A DNA stretch of 64,000 bases from Zygnema cylindricum (GCA_037447655.1 JBBHKE010002431.1:73704-137703); one strand, 5' to 3'. Shown: positions 35,119 to 54,037, counted from the first letter of the stretch. Translations and numbers: made by a program. The notes: a model not told the origin generated them from the letters alone.

Positions 35119-37290
35119 CACCTCCACCACACCGCATTTAGAGGGGCGGTGAGAATGGGCACCTCTACCACACCGCATTTAGAGAGGAGGTGAGAATGGG
35201 CATCTCTACCACACCGCATTTAGAGAGGAGTCGAGAATGGGCATCTCTACCACACCGCATTTAGAGAGGAGATGAGAATGGGCATCTCTACCACACCGCA
35301 TTTAGAGAGGAGGTGAGAATGGGCACCTCTACCACACTGCACTTAGAGAGGAGGTGAGAATGGGCACCTCTACCACACCGCATTTAGAGAGGAGGTGAGA
35401 TTGGGCACCTCTACCACACCGCATTTAGTGAGGAGGTGAGAATGGGCACCTCCACCACACGCATTTAAAGAGGAGGTGAGAATGGGCACCTCCACCACAC
35501 CGCATTTAGAGAGGAGGTGAGAATGGGCACGTCTACCACACCGCATTTAGAGAGGAGTGAGAATGGGCACCTCTACCACACCGCATTTAGAGAGGAGGTG
35601 AGAATGGGGCACCTCTACCACACCGCATTTAGAGAGGAGGTGAGAATGGGCACCTCTACCACACCGCATTTAGAGAGGAGGTGAGAATGGGCATCTCTAC
35701 CACACCGCATTTAGAGAGGAGTCGAGAATGGGCATCTCTACCACACCGCATTTAGAGAGGAGATGAGAATGGGCATCTCTACCACACCGCATTTAGAGAG
35801 GAGGTGAGAATGGGCACCTCTACCACACTGCACTTAGAGAGGAGGTGAGAATGGGCACCTCTACCACACCGCATTTAGAGAGGAGGTGAGATTGGGCACC
35901 TCTACCACACCGCATTTAGAGAGGAGGTGAGAATGGGCACCTCCACCACACCGCATTTAAAGAGGAGGTGAGAATGGGGCACCTCCACCACACCGCATTT
36001 AGAGAGGAGGTGAGAATGGGCACGTCTACCACACCGCATTTAGAGAGGAGGTGAGAATGGGCACCTCTACCACACCGCATTTAGAGAGGAGGTGAGAATG
36101 GGCACCTCTACCACACCGCATTTAGAGAGGAGGTGAGAATGGGCACCTCTACCACACCGCATTTAGAGAGGAGGTGAGAATGGGCATCTCTACCACACCG
36201 CATTTAGAGAGGAGTCGAGAATGGGCATCTCTACCACACCGCATTTAGAGAGGAGATGAGAATGGGCATCTCTACCACACCGCATTTAGAGAGGAGGTGA
36301 GAATGGGCACCTCTACCACACTGCACTTAGAGAGGAGGTGAGAATGGGCACCTCTACCACACCGCATTTAGAGAGGAGGTGAGATTGGGCACCTCTACCA
36401 CACCGCATTTAGAGAGGAGGTGAGAATGTGCACCTCCACCACACCGCATTAAAGAGGAGGTGAGAATGGGCACCTCCACCACACCGCATTAGAGAGGAGG
36501 TGAGAATGGGCACGTCTACCACACCGCATTTAGAGAGGAGGTGAGAATGGGCACCTCTACCACACCGCATTTAGAGAGGAGGTGAGAATGGGCACCTCTA
36601 CCACACCGCATTTAGAGAGGAGGTGAGAATGGGCACCTCTACCACACCGCATTTAGAGAGGAGGTGAGAATGGGCACCTCTACCACACCGCACTTAGAGA
36701 GGAGGTGAGAATGGGCACCTCTACCACACCGCACTTAGAGAGGAGGTGAGAATGGGCACCTCTACCACACCGCACTTAGAGAGGAGGTGAGAATAGTTAT
36801 CTCTACCACACCGCATTTAGAGAGGAGGTGAGAATGAGCACCTCTACCACACCGCACTTAGAGAGGAGGTGAGAATGGGCACCTCTTCTACACCGCATTT
36901 AGAGAGGAGGTGAAAATGGGCACCTCTACCACACCGCATTAGAGAGGAGGTGAGAATGGGCACCTCCACCACACCGCATTTAGAGAGGAGGTGAGAATGG
37001 GAACCTCCACCACACCGCATTTAGAGAGGATGTGAGAATGGGCACCTCTACCACACCGCATTTAGAGAGGAGGTGAGTATGGGCACCTCAACCACACCGC
37101 ATTTAGAGAGGAGGTGAGAATGGGCACCTCTACCACACCGCATTTAGAGAGGAGGTGAGAATGGGCACCTCTACCACACCGCATTTAGAGAGGAGGTGAG
37201 AATGGGCACCTCTACCACACCGCATTTAGAGAGGAGGTGAGAATGGGCACCTCCACCACACCGCATTTAGAGAGGAGGTGAGAATGGGCA
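35119..37290. repeat. 41-bp minisatellite, about 53 copies, with 12-unit higher-order repeat
   Basis: The unit is CACCTCTACCACACCGCATT + TAGAGAGGAGGTGAGAATGG + G. Variant units occur in a fixed order: the rare GAGTCGAGAATGG variant appears at 35231, 35722 and 36215, that is every 491-493 bp or 12 units, with the same neighbours each time. After about 36700 the units are more uniform. Each junction GAGGTG-AGAATGGG-CACCTC can form a short hairpin. Confidence 0.97.
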
Positions 37291-37596
37291 GCGGACATGG
37301 GAGGGCGGTGTTAGACTAGGCACTTCGCAGTCTTATTCTGTGTCTTGTAAATAGTGCGAACTTAATGTGTTTATTGAACTATTGTGTATTAAATTTTTTG
37401 TTTACTATATGTTTTGTGCAAAACGAAATTCCCTTATTAAACCGGACGTGTAAATTAGTCGTTGTGACTTTTTCTTCTTTCATTTCATTTGACTTTTAGT
37501 TAACGCTCGTGCAGTCGAGTCCATTTAGTAGGATTGTGTGTCGCTAAATTTAGTATCTCGATGATTTCCATAATCGTTGGCCATTATCAAACGCTA
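37291..37596. other. no gene recognised
   Basis: AT-rich spacer between the minisatellite and the TIR-element cluster. Confidence 0.6.
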
Positions 37597-38995
37597 CCCA
37601 TGATTTGCTATTAGAGTTAATAAATTATTAGTGTAAAAGACACAATTAGTGTTATTAAGTCTATTTTGGGTTAAGGGCCTAACACCAACAAAAATCAACG
37701 CTAATTTATACACCTTACAGTTTTTTGGATACACTTTCCTATATTGTAGCCGCAATAGTCTGTGTTCACATATTCGACGCTTGAACACGTGAGAATAGGT
37801 TCTCGTGATTTTCCCTCGTCTCATAGTGATACCAAACGCATAAAACGCACGCATGAAATTTTTCAAAATTAATGAATATGAGCATGGAACAATTGATAAA
37901 ATGCGTTGACCGACTTTGACTTCATGATAAAATAAAAAATAGAAAATCCATTAATCAAAAATACTGCTGCTACAAACTCAACAGGAATTGAAACACATAT
38001 CTCGACGTCAAATATCTATCTATCTCTCTGCACCGTGAATCGCTATTAGCGTTAATAACGCTAATTCAGCGCCCCCAAATTTTGACCCTCGAACCTAAAA
38101 TAGAATTAATAATTCTATTTTTTTGGCCGTTAATATAGGTACTGTTTCATTAGCGTTAATTACTCTAATTTCGACCGTTTTTAAATAGTGTTATGTACAA
38201 AATTTGTCAGTCCCTACTAAAACCGCTCATTATTTTTTTCAAATATGTGTCAGATAAAGGCGTCGACACGAGAAATTGAGTGCGTCTCTAAGTAAAAGCG
38301 CACGCAGATTTGATTCCCAGTCATAAAGACGCGGGAAAATCGCGAGAACCTGTTCGTACATGTTCAAGCGTCGACTATGGCGGCTACAATATGGGGATGT
38401 GATCCAAATTAGTGTTAGATATATAAATTAGCGTCATTTTTTTTTGGCGTTAGGTCCTTGAACCCAAAATAGAGTTAGTAACACTAATTGTTTATTTACA
38501 TTAATTATTTTTTAACTCTAATAGCGATCCACGGTGTACTCAATTTTCGTTCATTTTCGTACATTTTTCGTACATTTATCCGTACACGAAATGTACACGA
38601 ATTTTACGAAAAGTTCAAAGACAAAAAAAAATTATGCTTTTTCGTAAAAAAGTCAAAGTCCGTACGACTGGTACCTCTATGCCTCGTCTTTATGATTGGG
38701 AATCAAATCTGAGTGCGCTTTTCCGTGGTGACACACTCAATTTTTCGTGTCGACCCCCTTATCTCACACTTGTCTTTTTACGTTTGGACAAAAAAACGAT
38801 CAATTTTAATACGAACTGACACATTTCCTACACTCTACTATTTAAAATTCGTCAAATTTAGAGTAATTAACGTTAATTATAAAGTACCTATATCAACGTA
38901 AAAATAAATAGAGTTATTAATTCTATTTTAGGTTTGAGGGTCAAAATTTTGGGGCACCGGATTAGCGCTATTAACGCTAATAGCGATTCACGGTG
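37597..38995. mobile_element. chained long-TIR elements of the CACCGTG family
   Basis: Three related arms alternate in direction: 37597-37870, 38031-38536 and 38537-38995. 37597-38536 is bounded by TA on both sides, with inverted arms of roughly 260 bp (TATTGTAGCCGC, TTCGACGCTTGAACA and AGGTTCTCGTGATTTTCCC in the left arm return inverted in the right). 38031-38995 forms a second fold-back of about 330-bp arms (CACCGTGAATCGCTATTAG...CTAATAGCGATTCACGGTG, followed by TA). The middle arm is shared, so the three arms can pair in two alternative ways. No protein is encoded. Confidence 0.8.
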
Positions 38996-39479
38996 TAGTG
39001 ACGGCCCGATATATCGCATGGCGAGGAGTATATTGTTATCGACGAAATATTGCTATACACTAGTATTATATACTGTACAGTATTATGTATACTATACAGT
39101 ATTATATATATTATGTAATATTATATAAAATATACATTATTTATGTATACTATACAGCATTATAAATTATAGTAGTATATAAGGAGATGAAGAAGGGGGG
39201 GGGGGGGGGGAGGAGAGTAGTATGTGACTTCAAATTAGATTTCTGCTTAAAGGTTGTTCACTTTTGTGAATTTCTGTTCATGTCTAGTTTCATTGCTTTT
39301 TGAATTTACAATCTAGGACATATCCATTCATCAATTGAGGATTTTCTGGTATTTCACCTAAAAGTTTACCAGAAGTGAAACTACAAATAATTGAAAGTGT
39401 GTGGGGCCAATACTTTGTCAATTGTCCATTAGATCCTTCTTCAAACTCTATACCATATCACTGATTCTTTCATTACAAT
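38996..39479. other. AT-rich spacer with G16 run
   Basis: 39045-39180 is rich in TATAC/GTATA words (ACTGTACAGTATTATGTATA). A run of 16 G lies at 39195-39210. The missing first exon of the fucosyltransferase gene could lie here; I could not identify it. Confidence 0.5.
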
Positions 39480-39620
39480 CTTCCTTCAATTTTTTTAATC
39501 CTTGAATCTGTTAAAAGCTTTCTTCAAACAATTAATCAGATTTATTCACCAGTCCATTAGAAGCTTTCTTCAAACACTTCATCAAATTCTTGAATTGGCC
39601 ATTAAATGCTTTCTTGGTTG
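39480..39620. repeat. degenerate 45-bp tandem repeat
   Basis: AAGCTTTCTTCAAACAxTT recurs with 45-bp spacing at about 39516, 39561 and, partly, 39606. On the minus strand it reads as 15-residue units (KKAFNGQFKNLMKCL, KKASNGLVNKSD-stop). It lies just before the first recognised fucosyltransferase exon. Confidence 0.55.
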
Positions 39621-39653
39621 AAGTATTGTTTCCTGGACTATTTGTTTTCGCAG

Positions 39654-42600
39654 CCATCCAAGGCATTTGTGGAAAAATTGAGAGAATATGAAAAGATGCA
39701 CAAACGTTGTATGCAAGAAGACGTTTGGAAAGGCAGCTTTTTTGAGAATTCCACCGATAATACAGGTGGGACAACACTCTACCTTTATAGACTAATTATC
39801 CGTACGAGCTGACGATACTGGGCGGTAAGTGCTTCAATTGTACGGAAAAGTTTGTGAATCGTACATTTTCCTGTATGATTACTGCGATTACTGTCCAGAA
39901 AAGCTTGTAATCACCTATGTGTAATCACGCCCGTGAAACCAATGTCTGATGATTTTAGGTTTTATTTTCTACGATACTGATAATGTCATCTCTTACATTT
40001 TTCCTTTATTCGTTATTGACTCCATCAATTCAAGCAGTCTTTGATGTAAGTTGCTTTTGTCACTAATTAAAACAGACGGTTTTCAATGTCCCATGGTTTA
40101 GATGCATCTCTTCCACAATGTCGTTATGTCGTCTTCAAAGGAAACGGTGGTTTTGGAAATCGCGTCCATGGACTAATTTCCACTTTCCTGTATGCTCTCC
40201 TTACCAATCGAGCTCTAATTGCCGGCACGCACAGCGATGCCCAACTTTTCTGCAACCCATTTCCGGAATCAACTTGGGTTTTGAATGAGAAGGAGGCTAC
40301 AATAATGCGAAGCTTTGGAAGAGCTGTGCATGTACCAATGGTTATTGAAGAAAAGCCTCAACGGTGCAGTTTACCAGCTCCCTTTTTCAAGTTTGAAAAT
40401 GTGGTTGTAAGCATTTAAATCATGGAATTGTTAAGAATGAGTACACAAACTTTTCTCAACCTATTCCATGTTTTGCTATGTTGTCGGTGTTCTTGCGTTT
40501 TTTGCCAATCTACTTTGCAGACAACAGATTGTAATAGTATTAGAACGACAATGTTATAAAAGCAGCTAATAAAAGTTACACATCAGCAACGTTCTTGTGC
40601 TCTCAAGATCCTTCCGTATAATGGAACATCTTGCATTCAAGTTACCTCTGTCATCTTGTGATATTGAAAATTTACTTAAGATACAAAATAATAAGCATCA
40701 TTTTTGCAATAATAGTCGATGTCCAGTCAATAATTACAATCATGGGTTTCATTGCATAGGCGTAGAGAAACAGGGCACACTTAAAAACTTAACTTTGTAG
40801 GATTTGATGTTATGTATGGATTTCATCATCATATGGGGATAAGTTGGAAGCATATCTCCTTTTTATGTATGCTAGAAGAATATTCTTGTAATTGAATTTG
40901 TTTCTCCAATGGTGGTTATTCACTCATTTTTTTTTCAATTTAGCTGCTCCACTTTGGAAAGTCCTGAGAATCGAAATGATTGATTCATGCATAGATATCT
41001 TATCCTGTTTGTATTTATATTTCTATATTTATATAGTACATATTGACATAACATATAGTTTATAATACATAATACATACATATTTTGAATTCATAATACA
41101 TGATATATATTGACCCCCAACAGTAAACTGTACGACCGAATAAGCAGGTCAGGTTATAACCTAAGAACATTTAACTGTTTAATTGTGTTTGGTTTGGACA
41201 GTCGTAGACTGTCATAGACATTGTCAGTCTATGACTGTCTATGCCATAAACTGACAGGCTATCAGTCTGACATAGTCAAGACAATTTCGAGCTATTTTGT
41301 AAAAGTTAATTTTTGGATATCTGACATGTCAATTTTAAAAAAGTGCTGTTCTGACTTTCTTGACTATGTTGTCTATCTTGACTATGTATTGACTTTGTCG
41401 ATTATGTTGAATGTTGGTTATGTTGACTATTTGACTTTGTTTTGAAGCCATTCTCCCATGTGTTTCCTCCCAGGCACAAAGCATCTTTCTCGCTTAAGTT
41501 TAATGTAGCACAAGAAGATTTGATATTCTTTTGTGATGAAGCCCAACCTGGACTTCTCAACATTCCATGGCTGATGATGAATCAAGGACGGTATTTCGGA
41601 CCTCTCTTTGCCGGGATGAAATCCTTTCGACAAGAAATGGAAAAATGGTTTCCCTCAAGGTGTAGTGACAAGACCCAATGTGAAACTAAAAAAATAGGGT
41701 TTTATTAAGATTTTTTTTTGGCAAAAATGTTGTGATGTGAAAGTGTTTGTGAGAAAATGTATGTTGCTCATATGGAAGTTAGTATGTACTTGCTTTTGTC
41801 ATTTGAAAAGCTTTGTATCCAAATGACGGAGTATGCAAGTTTCCAACTCATTCATTAATTTATAGGATTGTGTGAAAAATTGTGGTGAGAAGGTCATAAT
41901 AAATTGATAAAGGCATAAAGAAGTTGATTTCTAAGCAAACAGCAGTATTTCCATGAATGTGTGCATTTGATTATATGATTATAATGCCTGCTACACTGAG
42001 AGGGAGAGGGAGAGGGGGGGAGAGGGAGAGTGCTGTCCTGTTCCTTGTTCGCCAGAGGCCTTTCCTTGACTTACTGTCCTCCTCTCTTTGCTACAGGGCT
42101 GTATATACCCATTTGGCACGCTACCTCTTACATCCCAAAGACAAATATTGGGATCATATAACTAGCCACTTTAATGCTCATCTCAGGTAAACCTCACATA
42201 TTATGAACGCTTATGACTTTTCTGAAATTACTTTCTGAAACTCACCATTTGGATTCTTTTTTTTGCAAATAATGGGTGCACTAGTCATGAGAATTTGGTT
42301 CTAAATTACGGCAAAATAAGTTTTGAATGAACATTAACTTGAATGGACCTGCTTACCTAATCACACTAGCAGTTCCAATATTATGCAACAGATGACGCTC
42401 AAATTTACAGAGAGTATTGTAAGAAAGTATATATATGCCGTAATAACTCATAATAGGTTTTTTGTAACTAGTATATATTTTAATTCCCAATTTCAATCCG
42501 GATCTTCTTCACAAAAACAACAAAAAAAAAGTTTATAGTAATGTGTACTAGATGGCTGACAAGTTTTCTAATATCTTAATCTCATATCTCAATCTTTAAC

Positions 42601-43921
42601 TTCTATCAAAAATACTGACTTCTCATTCCATATTTGTCAGAGGGGCACAAAAACGCATTGGTTTGCAAGTTCGAACATTCTCGGACGATGATTGGTGGGC
42701 CAATGAACGAGTTCTCGAATGTGCTGTAAATATAAGCCACTATTTGCCGCACCCAAAACAGATTACTGAACGGGACACAACAACGACGAGTCGGCCATCA
42801 GTTTCAAATAATGGTAGTGTGCCTCCAACAATTGCCGTTTTTGTGGCATCTCTTCACGGTCGCCATCTCGACTATTTGAATGCAACCTATCGAGATGGTT
42901 ATGCTGCAGATGGGTCCTTCGTCACCTTCCACTCGTGAGTACCCAATTACTAATCTTAACGGGTAAAAATAAAATCAAGGCACTTAATACTTCGGGTATG
43001 CGTCAGTATCCATTCGTTCTTAACTGATTGCTTGTCATCCACGCTTCATAAGAATTAATCATTACTCTTGTCGAAGGGGAATGTAGAACTAAATCTCATG
43101 TTCTGTATGCTTATGGAGGTGATGATAAATGCTTTTGTCGCCTCCCTTTTATCTTTTCTCCTACTTCTTTTTGACTTTTCTGCTGTGCCTTCTCCTTTTC
43201 TCTTCTAAACCAACCCTCTTTCTCCTTCTTCCGCCTCCCTTTTTTTGCTCTCTTGCCTCCCTTTCTTGCAATTCTTCCCTCTTCCTCTTGAGCATTCCCC
43301 ACTTTTCTTTCTCCTTTCCCACAATTTCAGCCTCGTCCTCCATTTCCTAAGCCTTCTCCTTTCCCCCTCATCCACATTTCCCTCTCCCTATCCCGCTTTT
43401 TTGTTAATTCCTTTCCTTTGGCTTCCACCTTCTCTCTCTTTCTTTTTCCACCACGCCACAACTTTTCCCGGTGATATAGAACAGGATTCATAAATAAAGA
43501 AAGTTGGGATATGGAGCACCATGGCCTGGCCATGGTGGATATATGGATCCTCAGTTTCTGTGACGTCATTCAAACCAGTTTCTCTTCCACTTTTGGCGAA
43601 TTAGCGGTCGCCTTGGCCGGTGTTCGTCCCTTTGTGATGAATATTGTTAATCGACCACGCTCAAGTTGGCCACGCTCCAAGCCGGATTGCATGTCATCAC
43701 TAAAAATGGTCTACAATGGCAATGATTGGAGACAAAATAATTTGCCGGTTTGTCTTCGCGAAATATCAATCGACCCGTGTGCACAGTCAGCCGTGTCGCG
43801 GGGGTGTGCCCCCACTGGACAAGATTGTTTCGCTGGACAACCGGAATACATCCAGTCTTGCAAGACATCTTCGCCATTCCATTGGCAAATTATCGACAGT
43901 ACTAGCGAAAATGGTGGATAG
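39654..43921 (+). CDS. GT37-family fucosyltransferase (xyloglucan fucosyltransferase-like), 5' exon missing
   Basis: Exons: 39654-39765, 40102-40406, 41448-41659, 42097-42186, 42651-10 i.e. 42641-42934, and 43480-43921 with stop. All five junctions have GT/AG ends and agreeing phases; together they give 484 codons. GT37 enzymes add L-fucose from GDP-fucose in the Golgi, typically to xyloglucan galactose or arabinogalactan. Recognised blocks in order: SKAFVEKLREYEKMHKRC; FGNRVHGLISTFLYALLTNR; LFCNPFPESTWVL; DLIFFCDEAQPGLLNIPWLM; HLARYLLHPKDKYWDHI; RIGLQVRTFSDDDW; PPTIAVFVASLHGRHLDYL; SFCDVIQTSFSSTFGELAVA; and a Cys-rich tail (DPCAQ, GCAPTGQDC). GT37 proteins usually have 500-560 residues with one N-terminal membrane anchor; that part must lie upstream of 39654 and was not found. 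No frameshift is visible, so the gene appears intact. Acceptor donor substrate cannot be told from sequence. Confidence 0.9.
40407..41447 (+). other. intron 2 of the fucosyltransferase gene
   Basis: 1041 bp, GTAAGC...TTTGAAG. It holds AT-rich ATAATACATA repeats (41035-41110) and repeated TTGACTATGT / GTCTATGACTG words (41205-41435). Confidence 0.8.
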
Positions 43922-45096
43922 GATCGGTGGGTTTTGTTGGTTTGATAGCACTTGCTTCGGGAGGTTGGGCGAATAAGAAATTATCTATTCAAGAGTATCT
44001 GCCGTCACTTAGTCGAATTGGTTATGTAAGTTATCCAGTTTCACAAGAGGTGTGTAGTGTTTGTAAGTTATGTGAATCATTTTTAAATACCGGTAACAAA
44101 ACTGAAGCTTAGATTATGGTAATGCATTTTTTAGTTTGGGCATCTTAAATTTGAAAGTTTCCATTAGTGTTAAGAACATGTCAACATGCCATGATCAAAT
44201 GTTGTTTGTTGATATTTCAATCACATTCGCGGACCAGAGAAGTAAAGAAATGAACTTACAGCTTGTGTTTCGGTTCACCTCTTGTACTTACCAAATCCAG
44301 GTACCAATCCTACCCCGCCCTCAGAGACAAAAAGGAATGATTGAGCCGTAAATCAACACTCGGTTAACCTTGGTTTACTACAGTGTTTTCTATGAAATGT
44401 GTTGTTATACTCGCTTTTCATTGTCTTTATTATGCAGGTGTACAACATTGTTCGCCTATTTTCACCCGTGTTCAGTCCTTTTTTCTCATTTTGGACTGCT
44501 TTTCTCTATCATAGTTTCTTATTTTTTCTCTTTTCTTTTCTTATAACTTCTTTTAAGGACGTTGTTCACTTCAGCGTTGTTGCGGCTACATCGCTACAAT
44601 TGCTAGTAACACCAATTTTTGTTGCTTATACCAGTTGTGGTACGTGCTGTAACTCGGGAGGATTTCAATAATTATTTGTTTGTCTTTTAAACTTTGATTT
44701 TTTTTCATTTATGGTATTCGAACAGCGGTCGATATGAATTTTTTTAAATTGAACCACATTAGAGGCGGCTAAGGTTTATACTTTGTAGGACTTGTATTCA
44801 AAACTTGCCATTGGCATCATATTTGTTGGTATTTGAACAATTACAAACGTATTTCTCGAATTTTTGTACTATGGTGATGAAAAGTGGTACAATAAGGGCA
44901 CACCACTCTGAAATACTTGACGTAATTGTTAATTTCAAAATTACGCACACTTATTTAAATGGTACAACACAATGTGGTTAGATGGCAATAAAAATTGACT
45001 ACCTTCGACGTTTTGACCTTCGATGACGGATCTTCCGACCAATTTTAATGGGAAAATGATAAATACATGTTGGGCACTTACATAAACTTGGACTAA
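43922..45096. other. downstream of the fucosyltransferase gene, no gene recognised
   Basis: T-rich. The 90-codon frame at 44399-44671 is hydrophobic (Phe/Leu/Ser) without domain signal. Nothing else is supported. Confidence 0.5.
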
Positions 45097-46402
45097 GGGT
45101 GAACCTCCATCAGGCGAAAAGTGGGGTTGTTTACCGGAAAAAGTGCATTTCCGTACAAATCCAGCTCATTGTCATACAAAGCCGTAGCAAAAGGTAACCT
45201 CGTCCAGTTAATGGCTAGTGTCCTCAAGAGGACACTAGCCATTTACCGGACGTGTAAAACGTAAAATGTCACGTACAAGCCACGCGCCTTCGGACATATG
45301 CCACGCGCCTTCAGACAGGCAGGAATCAAATACGACGATAACCACCAAAAAAAGTTTGTTGAATAATGTACCATGACGCCTCCACCACAATCCATCGTCA
45401 ACCAGAATTTGTTGCGCATACTGTCTTCAAAGTTCTGATTTGGTTATGACAAAACAGGAACGTAGAAGTTGTATACCGCTGGTACAACGACAAAACACGA
45501 ACGTACAAAATGTACATTCGCGTATTTTATTTTGCGGCTAGTTGTACGAATACGACTGTAGACATTTTGCTTTTGGAATCTTTGACGACGCTCGGCGTCA
45601 AACAGGAATCTACGTGCATCTAATCGAAAGAAAGCACGTACGCGATAGATTCCATTGCTGACACGACCTGGTCGAGAAGTGAACGAAATATTAGTGCCAG
45701 TAAACCTATCCGTAACATTACTGTCGACGCCTGGTGGAGAGGTGGCCTGAGTCGATGTTTTATTACGTAGAGCCTGTAAACCATGTGTTCTAATCGAGTG
45801 GCACCACGCAAGCTACGATGCGATATTAAATATCCTTCAAATTTTCCACACCGACAAATTTCACTTCAAATATTCACTTGCATGTACCTACGTTACCAAG
45901 TTATAATACGACATAAATTTTGTACTTTTTGCAAACGCCAGTCTTCTACGCCAACTCATTTTTTAGGGTTCATGTTTTCGAACATGACGAAATCCCTTTG
46001 ACGAAAATAGTTTGACAAAAGAGCGTTGCCAGAAATAGCCCGACGAAGGACCGTTTCGAGGTTACTTTTTTTTTCAGTTGCATTTTGAAAGGTACATATC
46101 ATGAGAAAATCTTGTGGTTTTTCGTTGGCTGTCCATCGTGACACGTAACATAATCGTCCAGTTTGTCGCGATTCATTTTTTTCTGTAGGTGCAACGTTGT
46201 CACCTACAGAGAGAAAAATGAAGCGAACGCCTTGCAAATGAATATCCGACGGTCATTGTTACCTCCCATCCTTCGGAGAGGATTGGCAAGATTCTATGTA
46301 ATGTTGTTTCGCGTATAAAAACAAAATAAGCGGTACGGTTTAGCATGGATAAGTGCGGATTTCCGTAAACTACCCCATTTTTCGACTGATGGAACTTGAC
46401 CC
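45097..46402. mobile_element. Harbinger-like element(s) with hairpin
   Basis: The left end GGGTGAACCTCCATCAGG is preceded by TAA; the right end CTGATGGAACTTGACCC at 46402 is followed by TAA, with inverted arms of about 55 bp. A second right end like that of the 19631 and 58413 copies lies inside at 45747 (TGGTGGAGAGGTGGCC, then TGA), so it may be a 651-bp element plus a partner. It shares ACGCGCCTTCGGACATATGC with the copy at 19631. It contains hairpin copy 2 and a weaker stem-loop at 46183-46211 (TCTGTAGGTG/CACCTACAGA). Confidence 0.7.
45202..45251. repeat. hairpin of the Harbinger-like element (copy 2)
   Basis: Arms of 24 nt with two mismatches around a 2-nt loop; the inner 16 bp AATGGCTAGTGTCCTC pair perfectly. 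Confidence 0.92.
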
Positions 46403-48204
46403 TAAGTCTGCGAGATCAAATTATAAATTTTGTATGCCGGTTTTTTTCCCGTACAAGACGCGTATTATGTTCATAATTTAGTTAAAAAAAATTGATATTG
46501 TTGTACAGTATCTCATTCAAATCTATTCCATTTAATCTTGTCAACATTTAAGGTGGAAGGTTAGTCATTTTGTGGCGTTACAAAATGCTTTTAAACATTG
46601 GTCTTCTAGCTTTAAAAAATGGTCTTCTAGAAACATTTTTATCTTTGATACATGATATCGCATTCGGCATATTGTTTGCATGAATATCCTGTTTACAAGT
46701 GTTATTGGATAATTTTCGAATGACTTTTTCTTCACTATAGTGATTTTTTGACTTCGTGGAAAACCTGTGTACAAAAAAACACCATATTTTTTCCGAAGTA
46801 AATGATATTTCTACTGGCACCTTTCTATAATTAATTTGCAGTTTATGAAAATTCCAAACTGAATTCATCACTTCAAAAACAAATAAAATATTATTTCCAT
46901 CTTGCTCAGTATTCATGATTTCTTAACTCCATACGAAATGAGCGTAACTATAACCTTAGAAATACGATTGAACAGTACAATAATCGCATTTTACTCACGT
47001 TTCAAACGTATAAGTTTAAAGATGTACACTGTTTGTACCGTACTCCACGTACAAAATCTGTATGTACTATCTAAGGTACGGTTTTGTGTATCGAATGCAG
47101 TTAGGTTGAATTAAGAGAAACAAAAAGTGAGATTAGGTCCCTCCCAACCAAACAACATTCTTCATCACTTTAATAAAAAGAAAATTATAACAAAGAAAAC
47201 AAATAAGGGAGGGAAAAAAAAACTTCCTCTTGTATAAAAAAGAAATATAAAATAAAAGAGTAAAAAGAAATGGTTCACATAATGAAAGATAATTCGATTC
47301 TACAAGTATATAAAAAACCTTAGACCTTTCACAAATGAATTTTGTGAATAAAATTGGAACTTAATTAACCTTTCCATCGATTCCTCTTCTCTTCTATTCA
47401 AAATTCGAATAATGAAACAAAGGTCCTTATTCTGACAACTTCCTCTTGCTAATTCGACATATACAGACGGTTCTCGAAGATTTACAATAGCAGGGAACGT
47501 ATAGAAAGGGACGATTTTCGAGGGCAACATCGGCACCAATACTTTTTTTTTTTTATGAAGCTATTTACAAGAATGTCATGATGATATTTTCTAAAAGCTA
47601 GGACTTATCAACACTACAAATCATCTCCTCATTTCCAATAAATCATTGTTTTCAATTGGTATTAATGAGTTACACACTGACACTAGACAACAATATAACA
47701 TATATTCTCATATATGTTTGTATATCCATCATTTTATCTAGCATACATGCATTTGTAGTTTTCCTCCGCCCTTTTTTTTTTCCTTCTCCTTTTTCTTCTT
47801 TTTCTTATTTTTCTTCATTTAATTCCAGAGCAAGGGTACAAAAAAACCTATTTGCCGTTTAAGAAATTTCGTTTGTTTCGTTTAGAAACTCATTTTATTT
47901 TGTGAGTAAGAAGCCCACAGTATTTAATGTCGAAAATTTTGCGCTTGCCAGAGCCAATCAGATATTACATCATAAAACCCGCAAAAAGAAAAACTCGCGG
48001 ATGATAAAAATTTGCCCCTCCGATTAGCCACGTGGCCGAATCTTGATAACCCGTGGAGGGTACGTCGTTTACATAAACCGTACGTGACGTGACATCTGTG
48101 TCTTCTAGTCGTGACGCGACACTTATTATAAATTATTTTCGTACGTCGGATTGATACTTCGTTACAGTAGTGGCAGATTTTTTCGAGAATCTTCGACGCT
48201 TACG
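46403..48204. other. AT-rich spacer, no gene recognised
   Basis: Contains open frames up to 112 codons (46916-46578, minus) without domain signal. It lies 3' of the protease gene, whose 3' UTR and polyadenylation site should be near 48100-48204; I see no clear AATAAA there. Confidence 0.5.

Positions 48205-54037
<5,833 letters not shown>

Noticed and set aside
34224-35219. Minus-strand frames of up to 306 codons rich in Ser, Pro and Leu
   Set aside because: They only reflect the polypurine strand, which lacks stop codons on its complement; there is no domain, and overlapping frames look alike.
35119-37290. CRISPR-like regular repeats
   Set aside because: Units are contiguous 41-mers without spacers, in a eukaryotic context: a minisatellite.
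44399-44671. Hydrophobic 90-codon frame as a downstream membrane protein
   Set aside because: Phe/Leu/Ser composition from T-rich DNA; no start context, domain or splice support.
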